From positions 57,837-121,836 of the forward strand of contig CAJTJG010000009.1 in assembly GCA_910576785.1 (NCBI GenBank): a stretch of DNA of 64,000 nucleotides. The letters are read 5' to 3'. A program made the position numbers and the translations under genes. Each line of letters opens with the position of its first letter. Within the stretch, counting starts at the first letter, position 1. The notes under the pieces are model-generated. The model was not told where the DNA came from and made no database searches. It worked only from the letters and a program-made list of their open reading frames with translations. Below, in pieces: positions 8,201 through 17,566 of the stretch. This stretch comes from an uncultured Duncaniella sp. GTDB taxonomy: Bacteria > Bacteroidota > Bacteroidia > Bacteroidales > Muribaculaceae.

Positions 8201-8231
8201 CAAAGTTAATCATTTATTTTCAAATATCAAA
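8201..8231 (-). promoter_or_regulatory. Promoter of the tRNA-Thr/tRNA-Ser operon
   Basis: Minus strand: TTTG (8231-8228), 19-base spacer, TAACTTTG (8208-8201), a full match to the Bacteroidetes consensus, with the tRNA-Thr 5' end about 19 bases downstream. Confidence 0.65.
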
Positions 8232-8347
8232 ATATTTGCACATACTTTAAACAAACTCTCAGCGGCCGTTATTTTAATAACATATAAATGAGTTTAATTT
8301 ATTCTGATTTTTTATCATGTCTGCACTGTCATTTCAAGTGTTTTTCT

Positions 8348-8355
8348 TAATTTTG
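8348..8355 (+). promoter_or_regulatory. -7 promoter box of ddh
   Basis: TAATTTTG matches TAnnTTTG and lies 31 bases before the ddh start codon. No good -33 TTTG is seen at the right spacing. Confidence 0.45.
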
Positions 8356-8386
8356 CCGTCAAATAACTTAAAACTGTTTGTAAAAC

Positions 8387-9283
8387 ATGGATAAGATTCG
8401 TGCCGCCGTAGTAGGCTACGGCAATATAGGCCGTTTCACGGTGGAGGCTCTCGAGGCTGCCGCCGACTTTGAAATAGCCGGAGTGGTCCGCAGAAATGTG
8501 TCTGACATACCTGCCGAACTGGCTCCTTATAAAGTAGTCACAGATATACGTGAGCTTGGCAAGGTGGATGTAGCCATCCTTTGCACTCCAACACGTGAAG
8601 TGGAGAAGTATGCCCTCGAGTATCTCGCTATGGGTATCAATACCGTGGACAGCTTCGATATCCACAGTAAGATCGTTGAACTGCGCCGCTCGCTCGGCGA
8701 AGCTGCCCGCAAAGCCGGCAAAGTGGCCGTCATCTCGGCAGGATGGGATCCGGGCAGTGATTCGATTGTCCGCACACTCATGCAGGCAGCAGCGCCCAAG
8801 GGTCTCACCTACACCAATTTCGGTCCCGGTATGAGCATGGGACATACAGTGTGTGTGAAGTCCAAGGCCGGCGTAAAGAATGCCCTGTCAATGACAATGC
8901 CCAAAGGTGACGGAATGCACAGACGCATGGTGTATGTGGAGCTCGAACCCGGTGCATCGCTCGATGCTGTGGCCAAAGCTGTGAAGGAGGATCCATATTT
9001 TGCCTCCGATGAGACACATGTCATGGCCGTAGATAGCGTGGATGCTGTCAAGGATATGGGACACGGTGTGCACATGGTGCGCAAGGGTGTTTCGGGCAAG
9101 ACTCAGAACCAGCGTTTTGAGTTCAACATGTCCATCAACAATCCTGCTCTGACCGCTCAACTGCTTGTAGGTGTGGCCCGTGCCTCAATGCGCCTCGCAC
9201 CCGGAGCATACACTATGATCGAGATCCCGGTGATAGACCTTCTACCAGGCGACCGCGAAGAACTCGTGGCCCATCTGGTGTGA
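8387..9283 (+). CDS. ddh: meso-Diaminopimelate dehydrogenase
   Basis: 298 residues. The N-terminal Rossmann motif VVGYGNIGRFTVEALEAA binds NADP, and conserved segments CTPTREVEKYA, DSFDIHSKI, AGWDPGSDSI and the dimer/substrate part GPGMSMGHTV follow those of Ddh. The enzyme reductively aminates tetrahydrodipicolinate to meso-DAP in one step, bypassing acylated intermediates, for peptidoglycan and lysine. Length fits the Bacteroidales form. Single gene with its own promoter. DapL and DapF elsewhere in the window form a second route to the same product. Confidence 0.93.
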   Translation: MDKIRAAVVGYGNIGRFTVEALEAAADFEIAGVVRRNVSDIPAELAPYKVVTDIRELGKVDVAILCTPTREVEKYALEYLAMGINTVDSFDIHSKIVELRRSLGEAARKAGKVAVISAGWDPGSDSIVRTLMQAAAPKGLTYTNFGPGMSMGHTVCVKSKAGVKNALSMTMPKGDGMHRRMVYVELEPGASLDAVAKAVKEDPYFASDETHVMAVDSVDAVKDMGHGVHMVRKGVSGKTQNQRFEFNMSINNPALTAQLLVGVARASMRLAPGAYTMIEIPVIDLLPGDREELVAHLV

Positions 9284-9298
9284 TCCGATCAAAATAAA

Positions 9299-9363
9299 GA
9301 TACAGCAGACGCTATGTTAGGCCGGCGTCCGAATTCACCGGCAAACATGGCGTCTTTTGTATT
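9299..9363. repeat. Dispersed palindromic repeat, copy 1
   Basis: GACGCTATGTTAGGCCGG (9308 on) pairs imperfectly with CCGGCAAACATGGCGTC (ending 9354), within about 65 bases that match the reverse complement of the element at 31689-31753. It lies between two convergent genes and is followed by a T-rich stretch, so it could also end transcription from both sides. Confidence 0.75.
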
Positions 9364-9367
9364 TTTT

Positions 9368-10765
9368 TCAGGATATCACAATCTTCTCACTGTCTTTTTG
9401 CCTGAACAGTCTGATCTCCTCGAGGACCTCCTTACGCAACATCAGCAGCGTGATCATGGTCGGGAAAGCCATGAGTGCATAGAAGAGATCGCAGAATCCC
9501 ACGGCCATACCAAGCGGGATGACAGCGAAGACAACAAGGGTGGCTATGAAAAACCACAGATAGCAGCGGCCAGCACGCTCACCGAAAAGATATGATGCAC
9601 AGCGTGTTCCATAAAAACTATAGCTGAACATGGAAGAGAGCGCGAAGCACAACACTATGGCCATAAGCATGTATTCGCCACCCGGAATAGCCCTGCCGAA
9701 CGCATCAACAGCTATCGATAATCCACGGAGCGATCCGTCGGCCCCGGACGAGAAATCGCCACACAGAAGCAGCGCAAGGGCGGTGAGCGTACATACGAAC
9801 CCCGAGTCTATGCCGGGACCCAACATGGCAACAAGCCCCTCTCTGACCGGGGAGTTATTGGACGAGGCTCCATGCATGATAGTGGCGGTGCCGACTCCGG
9901 CATCGTTAACAAGGGCAGCCCTCCGGGCGCCGATTATAGCGATACCGGCAAGAGCTCCCCACCCGGCCCTAAGATTGAAAGCCTCGGCAAAAATGGATCT
10001 GAACACACCGGGGACCTGTCCGATATTTGATATTATTATATATGTGACAAGCATGAAATATACCACAACCATGAACGGGACAAGCCATGAGGCCACAGAT
10101 GCGATACGGCGTATGCCGCCTATGGTGACAAGCGTGACTGTCAAGGCTATGGCCACGCCGATAAGGAGACGCATAAGGGTGTCGGGCGCTATGGATGAAG
10201 TCTCGGCCATATAGGAAACCACATGGTTGGACGCAAGCGACTCCGGTGATGCGAATATGGTCATAAGTGCCTCGGTAAGCTGATTGGCATTCATGATACA
10301 GAGTGTGCCGAACATTCCGGCTACTGCAAACGTGACGGCCAGCCAATGCCATCGGGAGCCGAGTCCGCGATCAATCATGTACATCGTACCGCCGGCAATA
10401 CGTCCGTCGGAGGTATTGGTCTTGTAACGGGTGGTGAGCACACCTTCATGAAATTTGGTGGACATACCCACCAGTGCACTCACCCACATCCAGAATATGG
10501 CGCCCGGACCACCCATGACCAGCGCGATGGCCACACCGGCAATATTGCCCATACCTACCGTGGCGGCCACTACTGAGGCAAGAGCCTCGAGCGACGAGAT
10601 CTGCTCTCCCGAAGAGCGGGTCTGCTTTTCCCGAAGCACCCGCAAGGATGCCGGCAGACAGCGCAATGATACCATCCCCGAATGGAAGAACAGGAAGAAT
10701 CCTCCTCCTATCAGCAGGATAAACAGCGGATATCCGCACAGAAAGTCTGCAAGAGTATTTATCAT
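9368..10765 (-). CDS. Sodium:alanine/glycine symporter (AGCS family)
   Basis: 465 residues from ATG 10765, which follows the stop of the previous gene by four bases; an in-frame GTG at 10795 would overlap that gene. About ten membrane helices. Family segments include SSLEALASVVAATVGMGNIA near the N-terminus with the GMGNIAG unwound helix, GGPGAIFWMWVSALVGMSTK, and the helix-8 region NDAGVGTATIMHGAS. It should import alanine or glycine with sodium at the inner membrane; the exact amino acid is not certain. Probably co-transcribed with the TPM and dGTPase genes upstream. Confidence 0.88.
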   Translation of the reverse strand: MINTLADFLCGYPLFILLIGGGFFLFFHSGMVSLRCLPASLRVLREKQTRSSGEQISSLEALASVVAATVGMGNIAGVAIALVMGGPGAIFWMWVSALVGMSTKFHEGVLTTRYKTNTSDGRIAGGTMYMIDRGLGSRWHWLAVTFAVAGMFGTLCIMNANQLTEALMTIFASPESLASNHVVSYMAETSSIAPDTLMRLLIGVAIALTVTLVTIGGIRRIASVASWLVPFMVVVYFMLVTYIIISNIGQVPGVFRSIFAEAFNLRAGWGALAGIAIIGARRAALVNDAGVGTATIMHGASSNNSPVREGLVAMLGPGIDSGFVCTLTALALLLCGDFSSGADGSLRGLSIAVDAFGRAIPGGEYMLMAIVLCFALSSMFSYSFYGTRCASYLFGERAGRCYLWFFIATLVVFAVIPLGMAVGFCDLFYALMAFPTMITLLMLRKEVLEEIRLFRQKDSEKIVIS

Positions 10766-10769
10766 TGTC

Positions 10770-12053
10770 TCACCAACGGCCTCCAGCGCCTCCACCTCCT
10801 GTCATACCTCCGCCAAATGATCCTCCACCGAATGATCCTCCGCCAAATCCACCACCTCCACGGGCAGCAGATCCGAGGGCAATGCCAAGTGCGGCTGCCG
10901 CAGCGTCGTCAGACACCTTCTTGGGCAATTTGAAGTAATGGTCATCGCGGTTTCCGCAATTGCGGCACACACGTATGTCCACCCCCTGTCCCTCCCTGTC
11001 GGCAGTAGGCTGTATGATGACACGCCGTTCCACAGTGTGAAGCGCTCGGGCATGGCAACGAGGACATTCCTTGTAGCTGCTGCGGTCGTTGACATATGGA
11101 AGAATGTCAGTCTGCGCACACTTGGGACAATGCCATACATCATAATCCACAGAGTCAAGTTTTTCCTCCAGATCCTGCGATGGAGAGAGGTAGTCATTGT
11201 CGTGAACCTCATCTATGAGATCCATCTTAGTGCCGCAATGCGGGCAGTGGCGGCGATGGCGGCGAACGCGGTGCATTTTCCACACAAGCAGCAGCAAGGG
11301 CACAATACCCATACCTATGGTAATGAAAGCCACCACCATGGACGGCAGCATCCCCTTGCGCAACATCTGCCAACGATCCACATCGTCAAGGCCACGCGAC
11401 GATACGATAAGATATATCACAAAGACGAACAATCCCACTGTGATTATGAACGCTGCCCCGAGATAAACATTGAAAAGCCCCTTACTGAAGGCTTCGTCTC
11501 CAGTGTTTCCGGCATCGTTAGCCTTGTCCGAACGAAGCTCGGCGGCGAGCGAAGGATCGCGCACTATCGACATCAATCTGTCCGCGCCTGCCATGATACC
11601 ACCATCATAATCGTCATTTCTGAAAAAAGGGATCATGTCGTTGCGGATTATGCGGCCGGCCACAATATCGGGGACAGCGCCTTCCACTCCATATCCGGTC
11701 CTGATGACGGCAGCATGATCGTCGCGTGACAGCAGCAGGAGCAATCCATTGTCCTTATCGCTTTTTCCTATACGCCATTTCTCAAAGAGCTTAGTGGCAA
11801 AATCTTCGGGTGTCATCGAATCATCGACCTTGTCGACCGCTACAATGACAAACTCTACAGAAGTGTCACTCCACAACTCCCCTATCCTCCGGTTGAGTTC
11901 ACCGACCGTCGCGGCCGAAAGCACACCGGAGGGATTGGATACATATTGCGTACGGTCCGCCACATGGACATTTGGGACCTCGTCAACTTTCATGGCCACG
12001 GCCGGGAGAGCCAGCAGCACCAGAAATGTCAGAAATATATAGATCTGTTTCAT
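10770..12053 (-). CDS. TPM-domain membrane protein with zinc-ribbon-like cysteines and glycine-rich tail
   Basis: 427 residues. Signal peptide 1-20, then a TPM (YgcG/Psb32-like) domain from about 37 to 165 (VSNPSGVLSAATVGELNRRI, FATKLFEKWRIGKSDKDNGL). Two membrane helices at about 195-215 and 235-260 follow. The cytoplasmic part has four CxxC pairs (CPHCG, CPKCA, CPRCH, CRNCG), suggesting two zinc ribbons, and the C-terminus is a run of GGGFGGGSFGGG-type repeats, common in this family. TPM proteins have been linked to photosystem repair and membrane or respiratory assembly; the role in Bacteroidetes is unknown. The ATG shares its A with the dGTPase stop. Confidence 0.82.
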   Translation of the reverse strand: MKQIYIFLTFLVLLALPAVAMKVDEVPNVHVADRTQYVSNPSGVLSAATVGELNRRIGELWSDTSVEFVIVAVDKVDDSMTPEDFATKLFEKWRIGKSDKDNGLLLLLSRDDHAAVIRTGYGVEGAVPDIVAGRIIRNDMIPFFRNDDYDGGIMAGADRLMSIVRDPSLAAELRSDKANDAGNTGDEAFSKGLFNVYLGAAFIITVGLFVFVIYLIVSSRGLDDVDRWQMLRKGMLPSMVVAFITIGMGIVPLLLLVWKMHRVRRHRRHCPHCGTKMDLIDEVHDNDYLSPSQDLEEKLDSVDYDVWHCPKCAQTDILPYVNDRSSYKECPRCHARALHTVERRVIIQPTADREGQGVDIRVCRNCGNRDDHYFKLPKKVSDDAAAAALGIALGSAARGGGGFGGGSFGGGSFGGGMTGGGGAGGRW

Positions 12054-13405
12054 CAGTTATTGATTTTCAAACTCATACCATTAAGACGACGATAAAGATC
12101 AAGCGCATATACATCGGTCATGCCCGAGATATGATCAAGCACTGCCTGGATCTTTCCATACAATGTAGGCGCATCTATCTCATATTGCAAAGGAACCTTG
12201 GCGAGCAGAAGCCGCGAATAGTTTAGTTCGGGATTTGTGACGGCCTTGACAAGTTCGTCAATCAGAAACGAGATGATGCGTGTGCCTGCGAGCTCAATCT
12301 CCACAACATCACCGGCACAGTAAATCTTCTTCCACGACAGAGCCTCGCACGCCCTGTAGGCATCGCGCTCAATGTCGGGTATATGGTCGAGAAGCGATCC
12401 GCGGAATGTTCCGGAGAGAATCTCATCCTCATGATCGGCGAAAGCGTCCGCACACCTGCCTACGAGCGCACCGACGATGCTTGAACGCAGATAGGCAATC
12501 TTCTCGTTGGGGTCGTCGACAGCCGCCATTATACGAGTGATGTGGTCGGCCCGTGCCCGGTCAAAATAAGAGAGCAACAGAGGTATGACCTCCTCCGTAG
12601 ACAATATTTTCAATTTATGGGCATCCTCGATATCCATGATCTGATAGCAGATGTCGTCGGCAGCCTCGACGAGATATACAAGCGGATGACGTGCATACCT
12701 GATCCTGCCATCGGGATCATTGACAGGTAGCATGCCGAGTTCGTCGGCCACTTTTATGAAATCGGCTTTCTCACTGCAGAAGAATCCGAACTTGCCATGT
12801 CTGCCCGCAAGCGAGGATTCATACGGATACTTCACTATGGAGGCGAGCGTAGAGTATGTCATGGCAAAACCGCCACGCCGACGACCCTTGAACTGGTGTG
12901 TCAGCAGACGGAATGCGTTGGCATTTCCTTCGAAGTGTGTCAGATCGCTCCATTGCTCGCCGGATAGCAAAGTGCTGAACTTACGTCCCTCGCCCTCGCT
13001 GAAATATGTCGATATGGCCTTCTCGCCGGAGTGGCCGAAGGGTGGATTGCCAAGGTCATGCGCAAGGCATCCGGCAGCCACAATATCGCCTATGCTGTCA
13101 AGCACATCTATCCATGGCTCGCCGGCATGGACACGCCTGAGCCTGATCGCCACCTCGGTAGCGAGCGAACGACCCACACACGCCACCTCAAGACTATGCG
13201 TAAGTCTGTTGTGGACAAAAATGCTTCCCGGCAGCGGGAATACCTGGGTCTTGTTCTGAAGTCGGCGGAACGGTGATGAGAACACGAGCCTGTCGAAATC
13301 TCTCTGGAAGTCGCTGCGGGCCCCGGTCCTGGGATCATGGTAATGTTCGAGCCCGAACCGCTTGTCACTCACAAGCCTGTCCCATGACATGCGTGGATTA
13401 TTCAT
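12053..13405 (-). CDS. dgt: Deoxyguanosinetriphosphate triphosphohydrolase-like HD protein
   Basis: 450 residues. N-terminal RDFDRLVFSSPFRRLQNKTQ and VHNRLTHSLEVACVGRSLA, then the HD motif in AGCLAHDLGNPPFGHSGEKA, are those of dGTPases, which hydrolyse dNTPs to the nucleoside and triphosphate using a metal held by the H...HD...D residues. A later YLVEAADDICYQIMDIEDAH segment gives the last metal Asp. Length fits the type-1 family. First gene of a minus-strand group with the TPM protein and AGCS symporter. It would control dNTP pools or resist phage; this is known for the family and not shown here. Confidence 0.92.
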   Translation of the reverse strand: MNNPRMSWDRLVSDKRFGLEHYHDPRTGARSDFQRDFDRLVFSSPFRRLQNKTQVFPLPGSIFVHNRLTHSLEVACVGRSLATEVAIRLRRVHAGEPWIDVLDSIGDIVAAGCLAHDLGNPPFGHSGEKAISTYFSEGEGRKFSTLLSGEQWSDLTHFEGNANAFRLLTHQFKGRRRGGFAMTYSTLASIVKYPYESSLAGRHGKFGFFCSEKADFIKVADELGMLPVNDPDGRIRYARHPLVYLVEAADDICYQIMDIEDAHKLKILSTEEVIPLLLSYFDRARADHITRIMAAVDDPNEKIAYLRSSIVGALVGRCADAFADHEDEILSGTFRGSLLDHIPDIERDAYRACEALSWKKIYCAGDVVEIELAGTRIISFLIDELVKAVTNPELNYSRLLLAKVPLQYEIDAPTLYGKIQAVLDHISGMTDVYALDLYRRLNGMSLKINN

Positions 13406-13452
13406 GACACGATATTATGAAGGTTGCAGTTTCAGGTAAAGTGAAGGAAAAG

Positions 13453-13511
13453 AAAAAAAGACACAGGCAGACTGAAGAATCGTTTGTAATCCCGGTCTGC
13501 ACTTGTGTCCT
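13453..13511 (-). terminator. Terminator of fba
   Basis: GACACAGGCAGACTG (from 13460) pairs with CGGTCTGC..TTGTGTC (ending 13509); on the minus strand the stem is followed by TTTTTTTC. It ends the aldolase transcript before the dGTPase gene. Confidence 0.6.
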
Positions 13512-13568
13512 TTATTGTCTTTTCAGAATCCCGTGCGCTTACATATCAAGCGGCGGGACAGGGAAAAA

Positions 13569-14567
13569 TTACTCAGCCTTGCCAGCGGAGCCAAGCACGG
13601 CAACGATCTTGTGCTTGTAGAGCTTCTCCATGTTGTCGCGGGCCGGACCGAGGTACTTGCGGGGGTCGAATTCCTCGGGATGCTCGGCGAGCACCTTGCG
13701 CACAGCGGCTGTCATGGCGAGACGGCTGTCGGAGTCGATGTTGATCTTGCATACATCCATCTCGGCAGCCTCACGGAGCCACTCCTCGGGGATACCGATG
13801 GCATCGGGAAGTTTGCCACCGAACTTGTTGATGGTCTCAACCTCATCCTGGGGAACGGACGACGATCCGTGGAGCACGATGGGGAGGTTGGGGAGCTTGT
13901 TCTGCACAGCCTCGAGCACATTGAATGCCAAGGGGGGAGGAACGAGACGGCCGTTGGCGTCGCGTGTGCACTGCTCGGGCTTGAACTTATATGCGCCATG
14001 GCTTGTGCCGATGGAGATAGCGAGGGAGTCAACGCCTGTGCGTGTAGCGAAGTCGATAACCTCCTCGGGATCGGTGTATGTGTGGTGGTCGGATGACACC
14101 TCATCCTCAACGCCGGCGAGCACACCGAGCTCACCCTCGACAGTCACGTCATACTGATGTGCATAGTCACAAACCTTCTTGGTGAGGGCTACATTCTCCT
14201 CGTAGGGAAGGTGTGAGCCGTCGATCATGACGGAAGAGAAACCGTTCTCGATGCAGTCCTTGCAGAGCTCGAAGCTGTCACCGTGGTCAAGGTGGAGCAC
14301 GATCTGGGGATTAGCCCAACCGAGGCTCTTGCCATACTCAACGGCACCCTGAGCCATGTAGCGGAGCAGGATGGGGTTGGCATAGTTGCGTGCGCCCTTG
14401 GAAACCTGGAGGATAACGGGTGATTTCTCCTCGGCAGCAGCCTTGATGATGGCCTGGAGCTGCTCCATGTTGTTGAAGTTGAACGCGGGAACGGCATAGC
14501 CGCCTTTGAGGGCCTTGGCAAACATCTCTTTAGTGTTCACAAGACCTAAGTCCTTATAACTTACCAT
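13569..14567 (-). CDS. fba: Class II fructose-1,6-bisphosphate aldolase
   Basis: 332 residues. Zinc ligands appear in VLHLDHGDSFELC (His-Asp-His region), in the glutamate segment TVEGELGVLAGVEDE and in AISIGTSHGAYK, with the second conserved histidine in VLHGSSSVP. It cleaves fructose-1,6-bisphosphate to glyceraldehyde-3-phosphate and dihydroxyacetone phosphate in glycolysis and gluconeogenesis. Length and the 332-residue layout fit the Bacteroidetes class II type, not class I. Single gene with its own -7 box and terminator, divergent from the pectin operon. Confidence 0.95.
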   Translation of the reverse strand: MVSYKDLGLVNTKEMFAKALKGGYAVPAFNFNNMEQLQAIIKAAAEEKSPVILQVSKGARNYANPILLRYMAQGAVEYGKSLGWANPQIVLHLDHGDSFELCKDCIENGFSSVMIDGSHLPYEENVALTKKVCDYAHQYDVTVEGELGVLAGVEDEVSSDHHTYTDPEEVIDFATRTGVDSLAISIGTSHGAYKFKPEQCTRDANGRLVPPPLAFNVLEAVQNKLPNLPIVLHGSSSVPQDEVETINKFGGKLPDAIGIPEEWLREAAEMDVCKINIDSDSRLAMTAAVRKVLAEHPEEFDPRKYLGPARDNMEKLYKHKIVAVLGSAGKAE

Positions 14568-14620
14568 TTTTATAATTATAATTAAGGGTTTCTTGTCTAT
14601 TTACCGAAATTGATCAGCCA

Positions 14621-14628
14621 CAAAGGTA
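14621..14628 (-). promoter_or_regulatory. -7 promoter box of fba
   Basis: Minus-strand TACCTTTG matches TAnnTTTG and lies 53 bases before the aldolase ATG. Confidence 0.45.
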
Positions 14629-14776
14629 ATAAATTTTCCTGAAAGAGAGACACCTGTTTAATAAAAATAACAATACGGAAAATGTCATCTGACGATATTC
14701 GAGCCGATAATGATGAAATTTGCATGTATTTTGAAAATTTAAGCAATGGATTTACATTTTTTTGGAGGGAAATTAC

Positions 14777-14784
14777 TAACTTTG
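14777..14784 (+). promoter_or_regulatory. -7 promoter box of the pectin/hexuronate operon
   Basis: TAACTTTG lies 67 bases before the first ATG (14852). A TTTA at 14751 gives a poor -33 match. The leader of about 60 bases shows no obvious riboswitch or operator. Confidence 0.45.
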
Positions 14785-14851
14785 GGGTGAAATTTGCACA
14801 CCAATCCGGCGTGTCAAGTACTTAAATCATCAAATATACCTTAAATTAGAC

Positions 14852-16546
14852 ATGCAGAAACGTTCGATGCGGGCATCTGTCCTCGCGTTTTTACTTTCTA
14901 CGGCAGGCATCAGCATTACAGCCGCCGACAAGATATCGGATGTATGGGTTCCCGATCTCGGGAACGGACAGTATCAGAATCCCATCATTGACGCCGACTA
15001 TTCCGATCCTGACGTCATAAGGGTCGGCGATGACTACTACATGACCGCATCCAGCTTCTGTGACATACCCGGACTCCCCATATTGCACTCCAAAGACCTC
15101 GTGAACTGGACACTCATCGGCCACGCCATCGCCGAAATGCCCGCCTATGCCCAGTCTGCTCCCGATCCGAGCCACGGCAATGCCGTATGGGCGCCGGCAA
15201 TAAGGTATCACAACGGGGAATTCTACATCTACTACGGTGATCCCGACCTCGGCATATTCATGACCAAGACAAAGAATCCCGCCGGACCGTGGGAGCCGCT
15301 CGTGCATGTGCATAAGGCCAAAGGCATCATCGACACCTGTCCCTTCTGGGATGAGGACGGCAAAGCATACATAGCACATGGATATGCCGGAAGCCGCGCC
15401 GGTGTGAAGAGCATCATAGGCATGATCGAGATGACGCCCGATGGCAAGAGAACCATCGGTCAGGACCGTGTGATCTACGACGGACATCTTGAGAACGAGA
15501 CTATAGAAGGCGCCAAGATGTACAAGCGTGGCGACTGGTACTATATTTTCTCTCCCTCCGGAGGCGTGTCCACCGGATGGCAGGAAGTGCTCCGCTCCAA
15601 GAACCCCTGGGGCCCCTACGAGGTGAGAAACGTCATGGAGCAGGGTTCGACCGACATAAACGGCCCTCACCAGGGCGGATGGGTTGACACCCCCGATGGC
15701 AAAGAGCATTGGTTCATCCACTTCCAGGACAAAGGCCCGTACGGACGCGTGACTCATCTCCAGCCCATGGAATGGCGTGAGGACGGCTGGCCAGTGATCG
15801 GCGTGGATCCCGATGGAGACGGCCGTGGAGAACCTGTCAGAAAGTACCGCAAGCCCAATGTGGGCAAGACATATGCCAAAGCCACTCCGGCCGACAGCGA
15901 CGAGTTTGACTCCATCACACTCGGCAAGCAGTGGCAGTGGAAGGGCAATCCCTCCGCTCTGTGGTATTTCTGCGATGCCAACGCATCCAAGCTCAGACTT
16001 TTCACACACCATACGGAAGGTGCCGGCACACTGTACGACATGCCCAACCTCCTGCTTCAGAAATTCCCCGCACAGAACTTCACAGCCACTGCCAAGGTGC
16101 AGTTCTTCCCCCGCAAGAAGGATGGCAAGATCATGGACGGCGAGAGAGCCGGCATCATCGTGGCAGGTTACAACTATGCTGCCCTCGCGCTCGAGTCGCG
16201 CAAGGATGGCATATACCTCGTCGAGGCCGACTGCGCGAAGGCCAACAAGGGCGGCAAGGAAACTGCCGTGGAGGAAGTGAAGATCAATGACGGGCAGGAG
16301 CTCTATCTCCGCGTCACCGTCAAGATGGTCGGTCCCAAGAAACCCATGCAGAAACCCGACTACAAATGTCAGGCCACATTCTATTATAGTCTTGACGGAA
16401 AGAAATTCCACAAGATCGGCCGTGAGCTCGACGTAAGGGAGGGCCATTGGATCGGCGCCAAGCTCGGTCTGTTCGCCACCCGCGACTGGTCAAGCAACGA
16501 TTCAGGCTGGCTTGACATAGACTGGTTCCGCATAACAAAGAAATAA
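14852..16546 (+). CDS. GH43 glycoside hydrolase with C-terminal beta-sandwich (xylosidase/arabinosidase type)
   Basis: 564 residues. Signal peptide about 1-25. The five-bladed propeller begins YQNPIIDADYSDPDVIRVGD, where the DADYSDPD motif holds the catalytic base Asp. HGNAVWAPAIRYHNGEFYIY and GIIDTCPFWDEDGKAYIAHG follow, and NETIEGAKMYKRGDWYYIFS probably supplies the catalytic acid Glu. Residues about 350-560 form the concanavalin-like domain seen in beta-xylosidase-type GH43 enzymes. It would trim arabinose- or xylose-type side chains from pectin in the periplasm; the sugar is not certain. First gene of an operon that continues with pectin methylesterase 20 bases downstream. Confidence 0.88.
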   Translation: MQKRSMRASVLAFLLSTAGISITAADKISDVWVPDLGNGQYQNPIIDADYSDPDVIRVGDDYYMTASSFCDIPGLPILHSKDLVNWTLIGHAIAEMPAYAQSAPDPSHGNAVWAPAIRYHNGEFYIYYGDPDLGIFMTKTKNPAGPWEPLVHVHKAKGIIDTCPFWDEDGKAYIAHGYAGSRAGVKSIIGMIEMTPDGKRTIGQDRVIYDGHLENETIEGAKMYKRGDWYYIFSPSGGVSTGWQEVLRSKNPWGPYEVRNVMEQGSTDINGPHQGGWVDTPDGKEHWFIHFQDKGPYGRVTHLQPMEWREDGWPVIGVDPDGDGRGEPVRKYRKPNVGKTYAKATPADSDEFDSITLGKQWQWKGNPSALWYFCDANASKLRLFTHHTEGAGTLYDMPNLLLQKFPAQNFTATAKVQFFPRKKDGKIMDGERAGIIVAGYNYAALALESRKDGIYLVEADCAKANKGGKETAVEEVKINDGQELYLRVTVKMVGPKKPMQKPDYKCQATFYYSLDGKKFHKIGRELDVREGHWIGAKLGLFATRDWSSNDSGWLDIDWFRITKK

Positions 16547-16566
16547 GATCAAGTATCCGTCCGCAT

Positions 16567-17538
16567 ATGAAATCAAAAGCTTTATCACTCATGGCTCTGC
16601 TCATGCTCGGCACCTCGGCTATGTCGGCTGCCGACAAGTGGAAACATGATATCTATGTAGCCCAGGATGGAAGTGGTGATTACACCACCATCAGCGAGGC
16701 TCTCGATGGCATACGCGCCTATATGGACTACACCGTCACCGTACACATCGGCAACGGCATATACAAGGAGAAGATCGTGATCCCCTCCTGGCTAAAAAAT
16801 GTCACATTTGAGGGCGCCTCGGCCGACAGCACCGTGATAACCTACAACCATCACGCCAATATTGACAACATGGGCACGTTCCGCACCTATACCGTAAAGG
16901 TAGAGGGTAGCGACATCCTGTTCCGCAACCTGACCATCGAGAACAATGCACCCGAGCTTGGCCAGGCCGTGGCACTCCACACCGAGGGCGACTGCCTGCA
17001 CTTCGTGAATTGCCGTCTGCTCGGCAATCAGGACACACTCTTCACCGGAGGCAAGGACTGCCGTCTGATGTTCGAGGACTCATATATAGAAGGTACAACC
17101 GACTTTATCTTCGGACCGGCAACAGCATATTTCAAGGACTGCACCATCCATTCCAAGAAGAACAGCTATATCACTGCGGCCTCAACGCCTCAGGATGTAG
17201 AGATAGGCTATGTGTTCGACTCATGTGATCTCACCGCTGCCCCCGGCGTGGACAAGGTGTATCTGGGACGTCCCTGGCGCCCGTATGCCCACACAATGTT
17301 CGTAAACTGCAACATGGGTAGCCACATACGTCCCGAAGGATGGCACAACTGGAACAATACCGAGAATGAAAAAACCGCCCGCTATGGCGAGTATGGCTCA
17401 AAAGGCCCCGGCGCACCAACATCCGGACGTGTGGCATGGAAGTCTGATCCTGATGCCACGACCGTAGCCGGACTGCTCGACCTCGACAAGGTATTCACAA
17501 AGACCAGCACATGGCGTCCTGCAAAATCAAACAAATAA
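16567..17538 (+). CDS. Pectin methylesterase (CE8)
   Basis: 323 residues. Signal peptide about 1-21. A right-handed beta-helix protein with the CE8 signatures: YVAQDGSGDYTTISEALDGI, GQAVALHTEGD, NCRLLGNQDTLF (catalytic Asp), EGTTDFIFGPATAYF (second Asp) and YLGRPWRPYAHTMF with the active-site Arg. It removes methyl groups from homogalacturonan so that lyases or hydrolases can cut it. Probably periplasmic. Between GH43 and uxaB in the operon, which supports pectin as the target. Confidence 0.95.
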   Translation: MKSKALSLMALLMLGTSAMSAADKWKHDIYVAQDGSGDYTTISEALDGIRAYMDYTVTVHIGNGIYKEKIVIPSWLKNVTFEGASADSTVITYNHHANIDNMGTFRTYTVKVEGSDILFRNLTIENNAPELGQAVALHTEGDCLHFVNCRLLGNQDTLFTGGKDCRLMFEDSYIEGTTDFIFGPATAYFKDCTIHSKKNSYITAASTPQDVEIGYVFDSCDLTAAPGVDKVYLGRPWRPYAHTMFVNCNMGSHIRPEGWHNWNNTENEKTARYGEYGSKGPGAPTSGRVAWKSDPDATTVAGLLDLDKVFTKTSTWRPAKSNK

Positions 17539-17566
17539 GAACAAAACATAAACACCTTAATCAAAA

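Noticed and set aside
13417..14157. Plus-strand open frames over the aldolase gene
   Set aside because: They are reverse-strand shadows of fba; the aldolase has intact zinc ligands and its own promoter and terminator.
14568..14851. SusC/SusD-type polysaccharide utilisation locus
   Set aside because: Neither this intergenic region nor the operon contains SusC- or SusD-like genes; the window's only TonB receptor is of the DUF4249-partner type.
14891..16447. 518-codon open frame antisense to the GH43 gene
   Set aside because: It mirrors the GH43 coding sequence exactly; codons rich in G/C at the third position leave few stops on the other strand. No own start region or recognisable domain.
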